From DASUPK01 sp963774305 (lineage in GTDB: Bacteria; Actinomycetota; Thermoleophilia; Solirubrobacterales; 70-9), in assembly GCA_963774305.1 (NCBI GenBank), contig CAVZEM010000008.1, positions 186,001 through 250,000 of the forward strand: a stretch of 64,000 nt of DNA. The letters run 5' to 3'. The position numbers and the translations under genes were made by a program. Positions 34,636-44,620 of this stretch are shown one piece after another (position 1 is the first letter of the stretch; every line of letters starts with the position of its first letter). The notes below the pieces were generated by a model that saw nothing but the letters and a program-made list of their open reading frames with translations, was not told the origin of the DNA and did not search any database.

Positions 34636-37158
34636 ATGAGCGGCGGAACGCAGCCCCAGCTCCAGGTCTCCCGAGAGGAGGGCCTGACGACGAGCGAAGC
34701 CGAGAGCCGGCTGCATCAAGACGGGCCGAATCGGGTGCCCGAGGCGCCGCCGCCCTCGCGTCTCGAGCTGGTGGGCAGGCAGCTCGCGAATCCAATGGTG
34801 GCCCTGCTCGGGGCCGCCGCCGCGGTCTCGCTCGCGATCGGCGAGTGGCTCGACGCCGGGATCATCATCGCGATCGCGCTGGCCAACACGGGGCTCGGCT
34901 ACTTCCAGGAGGGTCGGGCCGAGGGCGCGAGCCGCAGCCTGCGCAGGCTGATGGCCCCGATGGCCACCGTCCTGCGAGATGGCGAGATCAGGCGGGTCAG
35001 CGCCGAGGGGCTGGTCCGTGGCGACCTGGTGAGGCTCCGCGGAGGCGATCGAGTGCCCGCCGACCTGAGTCTGACCAGCGGCGACGGGCTCGAGGCGGAC
35101 GAGTCGGCCGTCACCGGCGAATCGCTGCCCGTCTCAAAGCCGATGGGCTCAACCCTCTACGCGGGTGCGATCGTCACCCGCGGCGCGGGGGACGCAGTGG
35201 TCACGGCAACCGGCAGCGGGACCGAGATCGGCCGCGCCGTGGTGAGCGCCCTGCGGATCCCCAGAACGCCTACGCCGCTGCAGCGGCGCCTCCAGCGCTT
35301 CGCCGGGTTTCTCCTGCGGGCCGCCGTGCTCCTCTGCCTGGCGCTGGCGGGGCTGGCCTGGGCTCAGGGGGAGTCGCTGGCCGACAGCATCCTGATCGGG
35401 GTCTCGCTGGCGGTCGCCGCGGTCCCGGAGGGGCTTCCCGCCGTGCTCACCATTGCCCTCGCCCTCGGTGTGCAGCGGATGGCGGAGCGCGGCGCGATCG
35501 CGAAGCGGCTGGAGGCGGTCGAGACCCTCGGGTCCGCGACGGTCATCTGCGCGGACAAGACGGGGACGATCACCGAGAACCGAATGAGCCTCGCCCAGGT
35601 GTACCCCTGTGCCCTCGGAGCCGAGGTCGCGCTGGACGACGTGCCGGACACCGAGGCGATCGACGAGCTGCTCACGGCGAGCCTGCTGGCTTCCGACCAG
35701 CTAGTGCGAGCAGCGGACGGGTCCGCCGACGCTTCGGTTGAACCGGTGGAGGCGGCGATCGCGGCGACAGCTGCCGACCACGGGATCGACGCCGGGAGGC
35801 TGTTCGGCGAAAGGAACGTCGTGGGGATGCAGCCCTTCGACTCGGAGCGGAAGCGGATGAGCGTCACGATCGAATCCGCCGATGGGCGCATCCTCTTCGC
35901 GAAGGGGGCGCCGGAGAAGATGATCGAGCGACTTCTCGACGAACCCGATCGGTCGGACCTCAGGGAGCGGTGCGAGCGCTGGGCCGAGCAGGGAATGCGC
36001 GTGCTGGTCGTCGCCAAGCGGGAGCTGCGTGCAGACGATGACGAGGAGACCGAGCTCACCCCGCTCGGCATTCTCGGAATCCACGATCCGGCGCGTGCCG
36101 GGGTCGCACGAAGCGTCGAGGAAGCGCGAGAGGCCGGAGTGCGCACCGTGATGATCACCGGTGACCATCCGGGAACCGCCCTGGCGATCGCACGCGAGAC
36201 GAGGGTAGTGGAGGACGACGACACGAGCGTGATGACTGGAGCTGAGCTCGACGCGCTCTCGGACCACGAGCTCACGGCACGCAGTTCAGACGTCCGCGTC
36301 TATGCGCGCGTCGTTCCGCGGCACAAGGTCCGCATCGTTGACGCCTTGCGCCGGCGTGGCGAGGTGGTGGCGATGACGGGAGATGGCGTCAACGACGTCC
36401 CCGCTCTGGAGGCGGCCGACATCGGCGTCGCGATGGGCGAGCGTGGCACCGACGCGGCCAGGGCAGCGGCTGACCTGATCCTCACCGACGACGACTACTC
36501 AACCATCGTCGAAGCGATCCGGCGAGGCCGGTCCATCTACGAGAACGTGCTCCGCTTCGTCAACTTCCTGCTCGCCGCCAACGCTGGCGAGGTCATGGTC
36601 TTCGCGCTTGCGATCGCCCTCGGCCTCGATGCTCCACTGACGGTGGTGCAGATCTTGGTCGTCAACCTGCTCACGGACGGCCTACCGGCCGTCGCGCTGG
36701 CTGTCGATCCTCCCGAGCGAGACGCGATGCAGAGGCCGCCCCGGCCGCCGACGCAGGGGATCCTGGATCCGATCCGCGGGCGTCTGCTGGTCGGCGGCGT
36801 CGCCACCGGCCTCGCAGCCTTCGCCTCCTTCCTGATCGGGGAGTCGGACACCCACGCCACCGGGCAGACGATGGCCTTCGCCACGCTGGTCTTCGCCCAG
36901 CTCGCCTATGTCTTCGCTGTTCGGGGCGCCGACTGGTTCTTCCGGGCAGGGCGAAATGCGGCTCTGCTCGGGGCTGTCGCGCTCTCCGCGATCCTGCAGG
37001 TCGCGATCCTCGCCGTGCCCGCCGTCGCCGGGACCTTCGACGTGGTCGGGCTCTCCCCCAGCCAGGTGGGCTGGGCGCTGGCCCTCGCGCTAGTTCCCTT
37101 CCTCGCCGCCGAGGCGTTCAAGGCGATCATGCGAAATCGGAGCCCGCTCGATGCCTGA
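34636..37158 (+). CDS. P-type cation ATPase, Ca2+-type (CtpF-like)
   Basis: 840 aa type II P-type ATPase. TGES actuator motif, PEGLPAVLT in M4, phosphorylated Asp307 in DKTGTITENRMS, KGAPE nucleotide-binding motif, TGDGVNDVPAL hinge, and NLLTDGLPAVALAVDPP in M6. The M4 and M6 pattern resembles Ca2+ ATPases and mycobacterial CtpF. It pumps a cation, probably outward, at the expense of ATP. Its end overlaps the next ATPase by 8 nt. Confidence 0.94.
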   Translation: MSGGTQPQLQVSREEGLTTSEAESRLHQDGPNRVPEAPPPSRLELVGRQLANPMVALLGAAAAVSLAIGEWLDAGIIIAIALANTGLGYFQEGRAEGASRSLRRLMAPMATVLRDGEIRRVSAEGLVRGDLVRLRGGDRVPADLSLTSGDGLEADESAVTGESLPVSKPMGSTLYAGAIVTRGAGDAVVTATGSGTEIGRAVVSALRIPRTPTPLQRRLQRFAGFLLRAAVLLCLALAGLAWAQGESLADSILIGVSLAVAAVPEGLPAVLTIALALGVQRMAERGAIAKRLEAVETLGSATVICADKTGTITENRMSLAQVYPCALGAEVALDDVPDTEAIDELLTASLLASDQLVRAADGSADASVEPVEAAIAATAADHGIDAGRLFGERNVVGMQPFDSERKRMSVTIESADGRILFAKGAPEKMIERLLDEPDRSDLRERCERWAEQGMRVLVVAKRELRADDDEETELTPLGILGIHDPARAGVARSVEEAREAGVRTVMITGDHPGTALAIARETRVVEDDDTSVMTGAELDALSDHELTARSSDVRVYARVVPRHKVRIVDALRRRGEVVAMTGDGVNDVPALEAADIGVAMGERGTDAARAAADLILTDDDYSTIVEAIRRGRSIYENVLRFVNFLLAANAGEVMVFALAIALGLDAPLTVVQILVVNLLTDGLPAVALAVDPPERDAMQRPPRPPTQGILDPIRGRLLVGGVATGLAAFASFLIGESDTHATGQTMAFATLVFAQLAYVFAVRGADWFFRAGRNAALLGAVALSAILQVAILAVPAVAGTFDVVGLSPSQVGWALALALVPFLAAEAFKAIMRNRSPLDA

Positions 37159-39880
37159 CGAACCACAGGTGAATCCGGAGGAGCGCCTGGACCTGCTGCT
37201 CCAGCACCTCGGGACGCGCAAGACCGGCCTGGGCAAGCGCCAGGCCGAGCGACGGCTCCAGCAGTACGGGCCCAACGAGATCAGTCGCCGCGAGCGCCGC
37301 AGTCCCGTCCGCGACCTCGGGCGCCAATTCACCCATCCACTGGCGCTGCTCCTCTGGGCAGCGGCGGCACTTGCCTGGATCGCCGGCATCATCGCCGTGG
37401 GGATTGCGATCGTCGTCGTGATCTTCGTCAACGCGATCTTCGCCTTCGTTCAGGAGCTCCAGGCCGAACGCGCGGTGGAGGCTCTTGCCGCATATCTCCC
37501 ATCCGAGGCGCGGGTCGTACGCGACGGCGAGGAGCTCCGTATTCCGACGACCGAGCTCGTCCCGGGGGACGTTCTGCTGATCGAGGAGGGCGAGCGGATC
37601 TCGGCCGACGCGCGCCTCCTGGCGGGCTCTCTCGAGATCGACATGTCGACGCTCACCGGGGAGTCTGCACCCGTCGATCGCGACGCCGAGTTCGCCGACA
37701 CGGGCGTCCCGCGGCTCGAGGCCAGGGACCTGGTCTTCTCCGGGACCAGCTGCGTCGAGGGCGAGGGGCGAGCGCTGGTCTACGCGACGGGGATGCACAC
37801 CGAGCTCGGACGGATCGCCACGCTCTCCCAGCGCGTCACGACCGAGGCGTCCCCTCTCGAGAACCAGGTCCGAAAGGTGGCCTGGCTGATCGCCCTGATC
37901 GCGGTTGGGGGAGCCATCGCCTTCATCCCCGTGGCGACACTGGTGGCGGGACTCTCGGTATCGGACTCGATCGTCTTCGCCGTCGGGCTCCTGGTGGGGC
38001 TGGTCCCGGAGGGGCTGCTTCCGGTGATCACTCTGGCGCTCGCTGTCGGCGCCAGGGATCTGGTGCGCCGCGGGGCGGTCGTGAAGAGGCTGAGCGCGGT
38101 CGAGACCTTGGGATCGACCAACGTCATCTGTACGGACAAGACGGGAACGCTGACCGAGAACCGGATGAGTGCCACGGCGATCTGGACACCGAGGGGCTCC
38201 CTGAGCTTGGAGTCCGAAGACCGGGGGACCAATGGTGGCGGGGATCCCGCCCAGCTCCATGAGCTGGGGACAGCGATGGCTGCCTGCAACAACGCTCATC
38301 TCGACGACGGGACAGGGAAGCTCGTCGGCGACCCAACCGAGGTTGCGATCCTGGAGGCCGCCGGACACGTCGGCGTTCACGTCGACGCCGCCGAGCGCGA
38401 GCGCGGCCGCCGCGCGGTCTTCCACTTCGACCCTTCTCTGCGGCTGATGTCGACGGTCGATCAGCGCGACGGGGGACTCTGGGTCGACACCAAGGGAGCG
38501 CCCGAGGCCGTGCTTCCCCGCTGCAGCTCGATCGCAGTGGACGGTCGAGTGTGCCCGCTGGACACCGGGGAGCGGGATCGAGTCCAGTCGGCCGTCGACG
38601 AATACGCAAGCCAGGGCTTGCGCGTACTGGCGGTTGCCGAGCGAGGTCCGCTCGCCGACGACGGGCCCCAGACGCGGGCGGAGGCCGAGACCGAGCTCAC
38701 CTTCCTCGGGCTGGTGGCGATGCTCGATCCTCCGCGACCGGAGGTTGCGGCAGCGGTTGAGAGTTGCCACCAGGCCGGCCTGCGGGTAATCGTCGTCACC
38801 GGGGACAACGGGCTGACGGCGGCCGCGATCGCGAGGCGGGTTGGGATCGGGGCGGATGACTCGAAGGTCGTCGTCGGCAGCGTCGTGGACCGGATGACAG
38901 ACCGCGAACTGGATTCGCTGTTACGAGGGGGCGATGAGCTGATCTTCGCGCGGAGTTCTCCCGAGACCAAGCTGCGGATTGCCGAGTCCCTGCGAGAGGA
39001 GGGGCGAACCGTCGCGATGACCGGCGACGGAGTCAACGACGCTCCGGCGCTGCGGCGCGCCGACATCGGGGTCGCGATGGGGCTATCGGGCACCGACGTG
39101 GCCAGGGAGGCCTCGACGATGGTCCTCACCGACGACAATTTCGCGACGATCGTGGCGGCGATCGAGGGTGGCCGCCGCGTCTACGACAACGTCCGCAAGT
39201 TCCTCTTCTACCTCTTCGCCCACGCCACGCCGGAGGTGACCCCGTTCATCGTCTTCGCTCTGGGAGGCGGAGCGATTCCATTGCCGCTCACCGTCCTGCA
39301 GCTGCTCTCCTTTGACGTCGGCACCGAGACGCTGCCGGCGCTGGCTCTGGGGCGTGAGCCCGCAGAACCCGGTCTGATGCAAAGGCCGCCCCGAGAGCGA
39401 TCCGAGGGAGTGATCCGGCCAGCGATGCTAGTCCGGGCGTGGCTGTTCCTCGGGGTGATCTGCGCCGCCCTGCAGATGGCCGGGTTCTTCTACGTCCTCG
39501 GCGGCGCCGGCTGGTCGCCAGGCGACCCAACCGGAGCGGGACATTCCCTGCATCACGCCTATCAGCAGGCCACCACCATGACGTTCCTGGGAATGGTGAT
39601 GGGTCAGATCGGAACAGCATTCGCCGCGCGCACCGAACGCGCCTCGCTGAGGTCCATCGGTGTGTTCTCCAATCGCCTCCTGCTCTGGGGGATCCTCTTC
39701 GAGCTTGCTCTCTCGGCGCTGATCATCTACGCCCCGCCGCTCCAATCGCTCCTCAGCACCGCTGCACTCGAGCCGCACATGCTGCTCTTCGTTGCGCCGT
39801 TCCCCTTCATCGTCTGGGGCGCCGACGAGCTGCGGCGCTGGCTGCTTCGCCGCCGCGAGAGCGGAGCCGTGTCCGCGTGA
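37151..39880 (+). CDS. Second P-type cation ATPase (type II, divergent M6)
   Basis: 909 aa. Same core motifs: LTGES, PEGLLPVITLALAVGARD in M4, Asp329 in DKTGTLTENRMSA, KGAPEAV, TGDGVNDAPALRRAD. The M6 segment reads LLSFDVGTETLPALAL where Ca2+ pumps have NLxTDGLPA, closer to the LCIDLGTDMVPA pattern of Na+/K+-type (IIC) pumps. The ion is therefore probably different from that of the preceding pump. It starts 8 bases inside the preceding gene and overlaps the following phosphatase gene (GTGA). Confidence 0.93.
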   Translation: MPDEPQVNPEERLDLLLQHLGTRKTGLGKRQAERRLQQYGPNEISRRERRSPVRDLGRQFTHPLALLLWAAAALAWIAGIIAVGIAIVVVIFVNAIFAFVQELQAERAVEALAAYLPSEARVVRDGEELRIPTTELVPGDVLLIEEGERISADARLLAGSLEIDMSTLTGESAPVDRDAEFADTGVPRLEARDLVFSGTSCVEGEGRALVYATGMHTELGRIATLSQRVTTEASPLENQVRKVAWLIALIAVGGAIAFIPVATLVAGLSVSDSIVFAVGLLVGLVPEGLLPVITLALAVGARDLVRRGAVVKRLSAVETLGSTNVICTDKTGTLTENRMSATAIWTPRGSLSLESEDRGTNGGGDPAQLHELGTAMAACNNAHLDDGTGKLVGDPTEVAILEAAGHVGVHVDAAERERGRRAVFHFDPSLRLMSTVDQRDGGLWVDTKGAPEAVLPRCSSIAVDGRVCPLDTGERDRVQSAVDEYASQGLRVLAVAERGPLADDGPQTRAEAETELTFLGLVAMLDPPRPEVAAAVESCHQAGLRVIVVTGDNGLTAAAIARRVGIGADDSKVVVGSVVDRMTDRELDSLLRGGDELIFARSSPETKLRIAESLREEGRTVAMTGDGVNDAPALRRADIGVAMGLSGTDVAREASTMVLTDDNFATIVAAIEGGRRVYDNVRKFLFYLFAHATPEVTPFIVFALGGGAIPLPLTVLQLLSFDVGTETLPALALGREPAEPGLMQRPPRERSEGVIRPAMLVRAWLFLGVICAALQMAGFFYVLGGAGWSPGDPTGAGHSLHHAYQQATTMTFLGMVMGQIGTAFAARTERASLRSIGVFSNRLLLWGILFELALSALIIYAPPLQSLLSTAALEPHMLLFVAPFPFIVWGADELRRWLLRRRESGAVSA

Positions 39881-40710
39881 CCCACGACAAGGATCTGTTG
39901 GGCGCTGTGAAGGAAGCCGTCGACGCGGGCGCCGCGCTGTTGCGCGAAGGGCGCTGGCACAGCGGCTCCAAGATCGCAAAGGGCGACCGCGACTACGCAA
40001 CCGAGGTCGACGTTCGGATTGAGGACACGATTCGAACTGCGCTCGAGAAGGCTGCGCCGGGGATCGGCTTCCTCGGCGAGGAGGAGGAAGAGCGGGCTGC
40101 CGAGAGCGGGGCGCTCTGGGTGCTCGACCCGATCGATGGCACGGTCAATTTCGCGAACGGCAGTCCCCTGTGCGGGATCTCGCTCGCGCTGGTTGAGAAC
40201 GGCGCTCCGACCTTGGGTGTGATCGACCTGCCCTTGCTTGGCGAGCGCTACCTGGCGCGCGCCGGATCCGGCACATTCCTCAACGGCCGACGCACCCACG
40301 TGATCGAGAAGGGCGGCCTGCACGAGGCAATCGTCGGCTTTGCGGACTTCGCCGTCGGACCGACGGCGAAGGTGGAGAACCGCGTCCACCGAGAGCTGAT
40401 GGACCGCCTCGTCCCGCGCTGTCTGCGGGTCCGGGTGCACGGCTCGGAGATCGTCGATCTCGCCTGGCTGGCCGCCGGCCATTTGGATGTGAGCGTGATG
40501 CTCTCCAGCCTTCCCTGGGATGTGACCGCCGGCGTACTGATCGCGCGTGAGGCAGGGGCCGAGGCCCTCGACCAGCATGGATCGGCGTGGTCGTATCGCT
40601 CGACCGTGACGATCTGCTCGACGCCGGGCGTCGCGCCCGAGCTTCTGCCGATCGTTCAGGAGGCGGTCGAAGCCGCAGATCGCGCGGCCGAATCCGCGCC
40701 GCCAGCCTGA
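39877..40710 (+). CDS. Inositol monophosphatase-family phosphatase
   Basis: 277 aa from a GTG overlapping the ATPase stop. Metal-binding motifs GEEEEE and DPIDGTVNFANGSPLCG, with LPWDVTAGVLIAREAGA near the C-terminus. A Mg2+-dependent, Li+-sensitive-type phosphatase acting on inositol phosphate, 3'-phosphoadenosine phosphate or fructose-1,6-bisphosphate. The operon with two ion pumps is unusual. The last 55 bp overlap the convergent PfkB gene. Confidence 0.9.
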   Translation: MTHDKDLLGAVKEAVDAGAALLREGRWHSGSKIAKGDRDYATEVDVRIEDTIRTALEKAAPGIGFLGEEEEERAAESGALWVLDPIDGTVNFANGSPLCGISLALVENGAPTLGVIDLPLLGERYLARAGSGTFLNGRRTHVIEKGGLHEAIVGFADFAVGPTAKVENRVHRELMDRLVPRCLRVRVHGSEIVDLAWLAAGHLDVSVMLSSLPWDVTAGVLIAREAGAEALDQHGSAWSYRSTVTICSTPGVAPELLPIVQEAVEAADRAAESAPPA

Positions 40711-41663
40711 AGAGGATCAATCCGGACCTGCTCGCAGAGGCTCGCGACCTCACGCAGGTGCCCCGTCCCAAGCCCGTGCCTGGCGACGTTCAGGGCCCCT
40801 GCTGCAACCCCCAGCTTCACCGCCGCTTCCATCGGCAGCCCGCCTCCAATGCCGACGCCGATCCCCGCGAAGAGCGAGTCCCCTGCACCGTGTTCATCGA
40901 CGGGTTCGAAGTGCGGGCCGTCCACTTCCAACTCCCGGTCGCCGGTCAGCAGGATCGCCGGCTCTGAGGATCGAGATACGAGAACGTTCGCGGCGCCCCC
41001 CTCGCGGAGCGCGCGCGCGACCTCGGCGGTTGCCTGCGGACCTCTCGTTTTCATCCGACCATTGAGGAGGAGGTCCTCGTCGCTCACCTTGAGGAAGTCA
41101 ACCCCGCCCCGGACTGCTGCCGTCAGCGGCTCGCCACTGAGGTCGGCTGCGACCATCCGCCCATTGGTCCTTAGATCACGGCAGAGCCGCTCGTACACCT
41201 CAGCGGAGAGGATGCCCGGGTTCCGGATGCCCGTGATCAGAGCCACGTCCGACTCCATCCCCGCCGCGAGCGTTACCCCGTAGAGGTCATCGAGCTCGTG
41301 CCGCGTCAGCGGCGGACTGGACGTCTCGGCAACCACCACCCGACTGCCGCCGCGTCGATCGTGGATGTAGGCGCCGTTGGGTCCTTCGGTCTCGATCGAG
41401 AGAACGGATATCCCGTCGACCGCCAGCAAGGACCTGAGGACCGTGCCGCTCTCGCCGCCGAGAGGCACGCAGAGGCTCACCTTGGCGCCAAGGCGCGCGG
41501 CCATCCGCGCCACCCAGAAGCCCTGCCCGCCGGCATGCAGGTGTATATCGGGCTCGCTTTCCGACCCAGCCTCGACTGTGATCGTCACCACCGGGGATGG
41601 GGCAAAAACCGCGACCGAGCAGGGCCCGAATGGAAGCTCCAAGGGACTTCCGGCTTCGGACAT
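40656..41663 (-). CDS. PfkB-family (1-phosphofructokinase-like) sugar kinase
   Basis: 335 aa. GGQGFWVARMAARLGAKVSL is the N-terminal signature, and VDEHGAGDSLFAGIGVGI holds the anion hole and catalytic Asp. The layout, beginning directly with a substrate-binding strand, is like FruK/LacC. A pfkB gene (Rv2029c) also belongs to the DosR regulon, next to hspX. The C-terminus is a low-complexity Ala/Ser tail lying inside the overlap with the phosphatase gene. Confidence 0.88.
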   Translation of the reverse strand: MSEAGSPLELPFGPCSVAVFAPSPVVTITVEAGSESEPDIHLHAGGQGFWVARMAARLGAKVSLCVPLGGESGTVLRSLLAVDGISVLSIETEGPNGAYIHDRRGGSRVVVAETSSPPLTRHELDDLYGVTLAAGMESDVALITGIRNPGILSAEVYERLCRDLRTNGRMVAADLSGEPLTAAVRGGVDFLKVSDEDLLLNGRMKTRGPQATAEVARALREGGAANVLVSRSSEPAILLTGDRELEVDGPHFEPVDEHGAGDSLFAGIGVGIGGGLPMEAAVKLGVAAGALNVARHGLGTGHLREVASLCEQVRIDPLQAGGADSAARSAASTAS

Positions 41664-41797
41664 ATCCCAAGCCTACGTGCAGGAAAGACGCGTCTCTACG
41701 TAGTGAGCGCGGATGGGAATAAGACGTGGCTACTGATTTGCCGCCGCCCCGTCGGTGGTTTGGTCTCCGTAGAGCAAATTTCACGGAGGAGACCAGA

Positions 41798-43339
41798 ATG
41801 GCGACGATCGAGAAGCCGAGCGTATACCCCGCCCCGGGCCAGCAAGGAAGCCCCGTCGAGATCCGAGACCGCTACGACAACTTCATCGGCGGTCACTGGA
41901 TCGCCCCCACCACCGGGGAGTACAGGGATAACCCGAGCCCCGCGACCGGCGAGCCCTTCTGCCAGGTCGCGCACTCCGCGCCGGCCGACATCGAGCTGGC
42001 GCTTGATGCCGCCCACGCCGCCAAGGACGCCTGGGGGGAAACCTCCACCACCGAGCGCTCCGCGGTCCTCAACAAGATGGCGGACGCGATGGAGGAGAAC
42101 CTGGAGATGCTCGCCGTCGCCGAGAGCTGGGAGAACGGCAAGCCGGTGCGCGAGACGATCGCCGCCGACCTTCCCCTGGCGATCGACCACTTCCGTTACT
42201 TCGCCGGCGTCATCCGCGGCGAGGAGGGCGCGATCTCAGAGATCGACAAGGACACGATTGCCTATCACTTCCGCGAGCCGCTGGGCGTGGTGGGGCAGAT
42301 CATCCCCTTCAACTTCCCGCTGCTGATGGCGGCCTGGAAGATCGCGCCGGCCCTGGCCGCGGGCAACTGCACCGTGGTCAAGCCCGCCAGCCCGACCCCC
42401 TGGTCGATCCTGAAGTTCTGCGAGGTCGTTGAGGACATCGTCCCCGGCGGCGTGCTCAACGTCGTCAACGGGCCCGGCGCCGAGACCGGCAAGGCGCTGG
42501 CCTCGAACAAGCGGATCGCGAAGATCGCCTTCACCGGCGAGACGGTGACCGGCCGCCTGATCATGCAGTACGCCGCCCAGAACATCATCCCCTCGACCAC
42601 GGAGCTGGGGGGCAAGTCCCCCAACGTCTTCTTCGCGGACGTGATGGCGGACGACGACGAGTTCCTCGACAAGGCCGTCGAGGGCTTTGTCCTCTACGCC
42701 TTCAACAAGGGCGAGGTCTGCACCTGTCCGTCAAGGGCTCTCGTGCAGGAGGGGATCTACGACCGGTTCATGGCCCGGGTCATCGATCGCGTCAAGGCGA
42801 TCAAGCAGGGGCACCCGCTCGATCAATCGACGATGCTCGGACCCCAGGTCTCCCAGGCCCAGCTCGACAAGATCGAGGGCTACGTCCAGGTCGGCATCGA
42901 CGAGGGCGCCGAGGTCCTGACCGGCGGCCATCGCCCCGACCTGAACGGCGAGCTCGCCGGCGGCTACTTCTTCGAGCCGACGGTGCTCAAGGGCACCAAC
43001 GACATGCGAGTCTTCCAGGAGGAGATCTTCGGGCCGGTCGTGTCCGTGACCACCTTCAAGGACGAGCGCGAGGCGCTGGAGATCGCCAACGACACGCTCT
43101 ACGGCCTCGGCGCCGGCGTCTGGACGCGCGATATCTCACGCGCCTACCGGATGGGCCGCGGCATCAAGGCCGGCCGAGTCTGGACCAACTGCTACCACCA
43201 GTACCCGGCGCATGCCGCCTTCGGCGGCTACAAGGTCTCCGGAGTCGGTCGAGAGAACCACAAGATGATGCTCGACCACTACTCGCAGACCAAGTGCATG
43301 CTGGTCAGCTACGACCCGAAGCCCCTGGGCTTCTTCTAG
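41798..43339 (+). CDS. NAD-dependent aldehyde dehydrogenase (acetaldehyde/ExaC type)
   Basis: 513 aa from the ATG at 41798, with GGAGGAGA upstream; an earlier in-frame GTG or ATG would extend into non-conserved sequence. It oxidises aldehydes to acids. Catalytic Glu lies in TTELGGKSPNVFF and catalytic Cys in FNKGEVCTCPSRALV, the CTCPSR form typical of ExaC/AldB acetaldehyde dehydrogenases. The next gene encodes a DUF779 protein, its common partner. Confidence 0.94.
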   Translation: MATIEKPSVYPAPGQQGSPVEIRDRYDNFIGGHWIAPTTGEYRDNPSPATGEPFCQVAHSAPADIELALDAAHAAKDAWGETSTTERSAVLNKMADAMEENLEMLAVAESWENGKPVRETIAADLPLAIDHFRYFAGVIRGEEGAISEIDKDTIAYHFREPLGVVGQIIPFNFPLLMAAWKIAPALAAGNCTVVKPASPTPWSILKFCEVVEDIVPGGVLNVVNGPGAETGKALASNKRIAKIAFTGETVTGRLIMQYAAQNIIPSTTELGGKSPNVFFADVMADDDEFLDKAVEGFVLYAFNKGEVCTCPSRALVQEGIYDRFMARVIDRVKAIKQGHPLDQSTMLGPQVSQAQLDKIEGYVQVGIDEGAEVLTGGHRPDLNGELAGGYFFEPTVLKGTNDMRVFQEEIFGPVVSVTTFKDEREALEIANDTLYGLGAGVWTRDISRAYRMGRGIKAGRVWTNCYHQYPAHAAFGGYKVSGVGRENHKMMLDHYSQTKCMLVSYDPKPLGFF

Positions 43340-43343
43340 GCCG

Positions 43344-43700
43344 ATGACGCCGTTCGCGATTCAGCGGGTGAGGGCGACTCCGGAGGCACTTGACATGATC
43401 AAGCGCCTCCGGGAGAAGCATGGCGATATCGCCTTCTACCAATCCGGAGGATGCTGCGATGGGTCTGCGGCCATGTGTCTGACGAAGGGTGAGCTGCTGC
43501 CCAGTCCGAACGACACGAAGCTCGGCGAGATCGGTTGCTCGCCGTTCTACATCGACGACGAGCAGTATGAGCGCTGGGGGCGACCCGCGTTCCTTATCGA
43601 TGTGGCGCCCGGGGCCGCAGGTGGTTTCTCCCTGGAGGGCCTCGAGGAGGTCCATTTCGTCACCCGCACACCTGACCAGGCGGAGGTGTCCGCGAAATGA
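43344..43700 (+). CDS. DUF779 protein (aldehyde dehydrogenase partner)
   Basis: 118 aa, 4 bp after the aldehyde dehydrogenase. HGDIAFYQSGGCCDGSAAMC is the family hallmark, with two adjacent Cys and a third Cys nearby; then GCSPFYIDDEQYERW. DUF779 genes usually follow acetaldehyde dehydrogenase genes. Biochemical role unknown. Overlaps the next UspA gene (ATGA). Confidence 0.94.
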   Translation: MTPFAIQRVRATPEALDMIKRLREKHGDIAFYQSGGCCDGSAAMCLTKGELLPSPNDTKLGEIGCSPFYIDDEQYERWGRPAFLIDVAPGAAGGFSLEGLEEVHFVTRTPDQAEVSAK

Positions 43701-44620
43701 GCACGGTGATTGTCGGCTTCGACGCGAGCGAACAGTCCGATGACGCGTTGGTCCTCGGTCAGGCGCTAGCGAAGGTCTACGGCGCCGAGCTTCACGTCGC
43801 GATCGTCCTTCCACGCACCCGGATTCCCTTCGAGGAGGCGATCGCCGGCGGACCGCTCTCCGCCCAGCTGGAGGAGCGCCTCTGCGAGTCCGCCGAGCGG
43901 CGCCTGGGAAACACCGAGTTCGTTCGAGCCAGCCTCGATGGCGAGGCCGGCGGTCGATCGGCGGCCCGGGCCCTTTACGAGTACGCGGAGGAGCAGGGTG
44001 CCGATCTGATCGTGGTGGGCTCGTCACATCGCGGCAAGCTCGGGCGGATCCTTCCGGGCAGCGTCGGTGAGAGCCTTCTGCGCGGCGCACCGTGCGCGGT
44101 AGCAGTCGCGCCTCGCGGCTTCGCCCGGCACGACCATCCCGGCTTCCAGCGAATCGGAATCGCATATGACGGATCCCAGGAGGGGGATCTGGCGTTGGCC
44201 GAGGCCGGCAGACTCTCGCGGTCTGTGGGAGCCCAGCTGCACGTGATCACGGTCGTGCCCACCCAGATGCCCTTCCAGATGCAGACCGCGCTTGCGGGAG
44301 AGCTGCTCGAGGACCTTCGTGACGAGTTTCGTCGAGTTCTGGAGAGGGGGCTCGCGAAGCTGGGTGATAAGACGGAGGCAGAGGCGGTTCTTCGGGAGGG
44401 CGACCCGGCGGCCGTTCTCGCCGAGCAAGGGATCGACCTCGACCTGCTCGTCATGGGATCACGCGGCTACGGGCCGGTTCGCAGCGCGCTCCTCGGAGCA
44501 ATCTCATCCGCCGTGATGAGGACCGCTCCCTGTCCGGTGCTGATCACACCCAGAGGGCTTACTCACGAATCAGAGCCCAATCAAAGGAGGGCGCACGATG
44601 AGCTTGCCGTGGAGCAGTAA
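43697..44620 (+). CDS. Tandem-domain universal stress protein
   Basis: 307 aa with two UspA domains. The first opens with VIVGFDASEQSDDALVLGQA and has the loop GSSHRGKLGRILPGSVGES; the second opens with IGIAYDGSQEGDLALAEAG and has GSRGYGPVRSALLGAISSA. Two-domain Usps such as Rv2623 and Rv2005c are typical of actinobacterial dormancy regulons. Coupled to the DUF779 gene. Confidence 0.94.
   Translation: MSTVIVGFDASEQSDDALVLGQALAKVYGAELHVAIVLPRTRIPFEEAIAGGPLSAQLEERLCESAERRLGNTEFVRASLDGEAGGRSAARALYEYAEEQGADLIVVGSSHRGKLGRILPGSVGESLLRGAPCAVAVAPRGFARHDHPGFQRIGIAYDGSQEGDLALAEAGRLSRSVGAQLHVITVVPTQMPFQMQTALAGELLEDLRDEFRRVLERGLAKLGDKTEAEAVLREGDPAAVLAEQGIDLDLLVMGSRGYGPVRSALLGAISSAVMRTAPCPVLITPRGLTHESEPNQRRAHDELAVEQ

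Noticed and set aside
37127..38770. 547-aa minus-strand frame opposite the second P-type ATPase
   Set aside because: Shadow of a gene with complete P-type ATPase motifs.
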